Assembly: GCA_001412335.1 (NCBI GenBank)
Contig: LKUF01000382.1
Location: 1-5,368 of the forward strand
Source: Methanolinea sp. SDB
GTDB lineage: Archaea; Halobacteriota; Methanomicrobia; Methanomicrobiales; Methanospirillaceae
Direction of reading: 5' to 3'
DNA: 5,368 nucleotides
The notes below the pieces were generated by a model. It saw only the letters and a program-made list of their open reading frames with translations. It was not told the DNA's origin and made no database searches. A program made the position numbers and the translations under genes. Shown here piece by piece: positions 5,313 to 5,368 of the stretch. Position 1 is the first letter of the stretch; each line of letters begins with the position of its first letter.

Positions 5313-5347
5313 CTATCCGCGGATCATTCAGTTCTCTGTTCGGATAG
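5313..5347. repeat. Inverted repeat and nested palindrome downstream of tsr3
   Basis: CTATCCG (5313-5319) is complementary to CGGATAG (5341-5347), with 21 bases between. The first arm overlaps the perfect 10-bp palindrome ATCCGCGGAT (5315-5324), so two alternative folds compete. It begins 22 bases after the tsr3 stop. No T-tract follows on the plus strand; on the minus strand a T5 run (5355-5351) precedes it. It may be a transcript-end structure or a protein site. Nothing else is recognisable from 5292 to the window end. Confidence 0.4.
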
Positions 5348-5368
5348 CAGAAAAACCACCGAGACCCA

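Noticed and set aside
5292..5368. C-terminus of a minus-strand gene entering from the right edge (frame ending LLSEQRTE before a TGA)
   Set aside because: Several reverse frames are open over these few bases and none shows a recognisable ending; the evidence is insufficient.
1..5368. CRISPR arrays, tRNA or rRNA genes, insertion sequences
   Set aside because: No regularly spaced repeats, no tRNA-like cloverleaf sequence, no transposase-like frames and no terminal inverted repeats were seen.

Overview
The window looks like a stretch of a methanogenic euryarchaeon, most probably of the order Methanomicrobiales. Three things suggest this: an archaeal/eukaryal-type Tsr3 rRNA-modifying enzyme, an archaeal SelB-like factor with a ruined GTPase domain (a family I know mainly from methanogens), and archaeal signals (TATA boxes, short leaders, T-tract terminators) in moderately GC-rich DNA. 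The order-level placement is inference; no rRNA or methanogenesis gene is present.

Layout, left to right. Positions 1-164 (minus) hold the N-terminal part of a PPC/DUF296 (PD1-like) protein, cut by the window edge. Positions 240-2057 (minus) encode a 605-residue DUF2207 membrane protein with a cytoplasmic glycine-rich tail. Six bases upstream of it, 2064-2636 (minus) encodes a LemA-family membrane protein; the two form an obvious operon with lemA first. A 232-base intergenic stretch (2637-2868) carries a T-tract terminator, promoter-like sequences and a 7-bp hairpin. Positions 2869-3840 (minus) encode the SelB-like factor, which has its own TATA box. Positions 3926-4768 (minus) encode a two-domain protein: a TudS-related putative desulfidase joined to a nucleoside 2-deoxyribosyltransferase-like domain. 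Positions 4800-5291 (plus) encode Tsr3, diverging from the fusion gene across only 31 bp. The last 77 bases have no recognisable gene, only an inverted repeat.

How the genes may work together. LemA and DUF2207 are a recurrent pair and probably form a membrane assembly of unknown function. The right half has an RNA/translation flavour: Tsr3 modifies small-subunit rRNA, the SelB-like factor has the tRNA/ribosome-facing domains of a translation GTPase but no working GTPase motifs, and the fusion protein could act on thiolated nucleobases or nucleosides such as those released from tRNA turnover. That last link is a hypothesis. The most unusual items are the desulfidase-deoxyribosyltransferase fusion, with His where a family catalytic Asp is expected, and the SelB-like factor with G1, G3 and G4 all degenerate.
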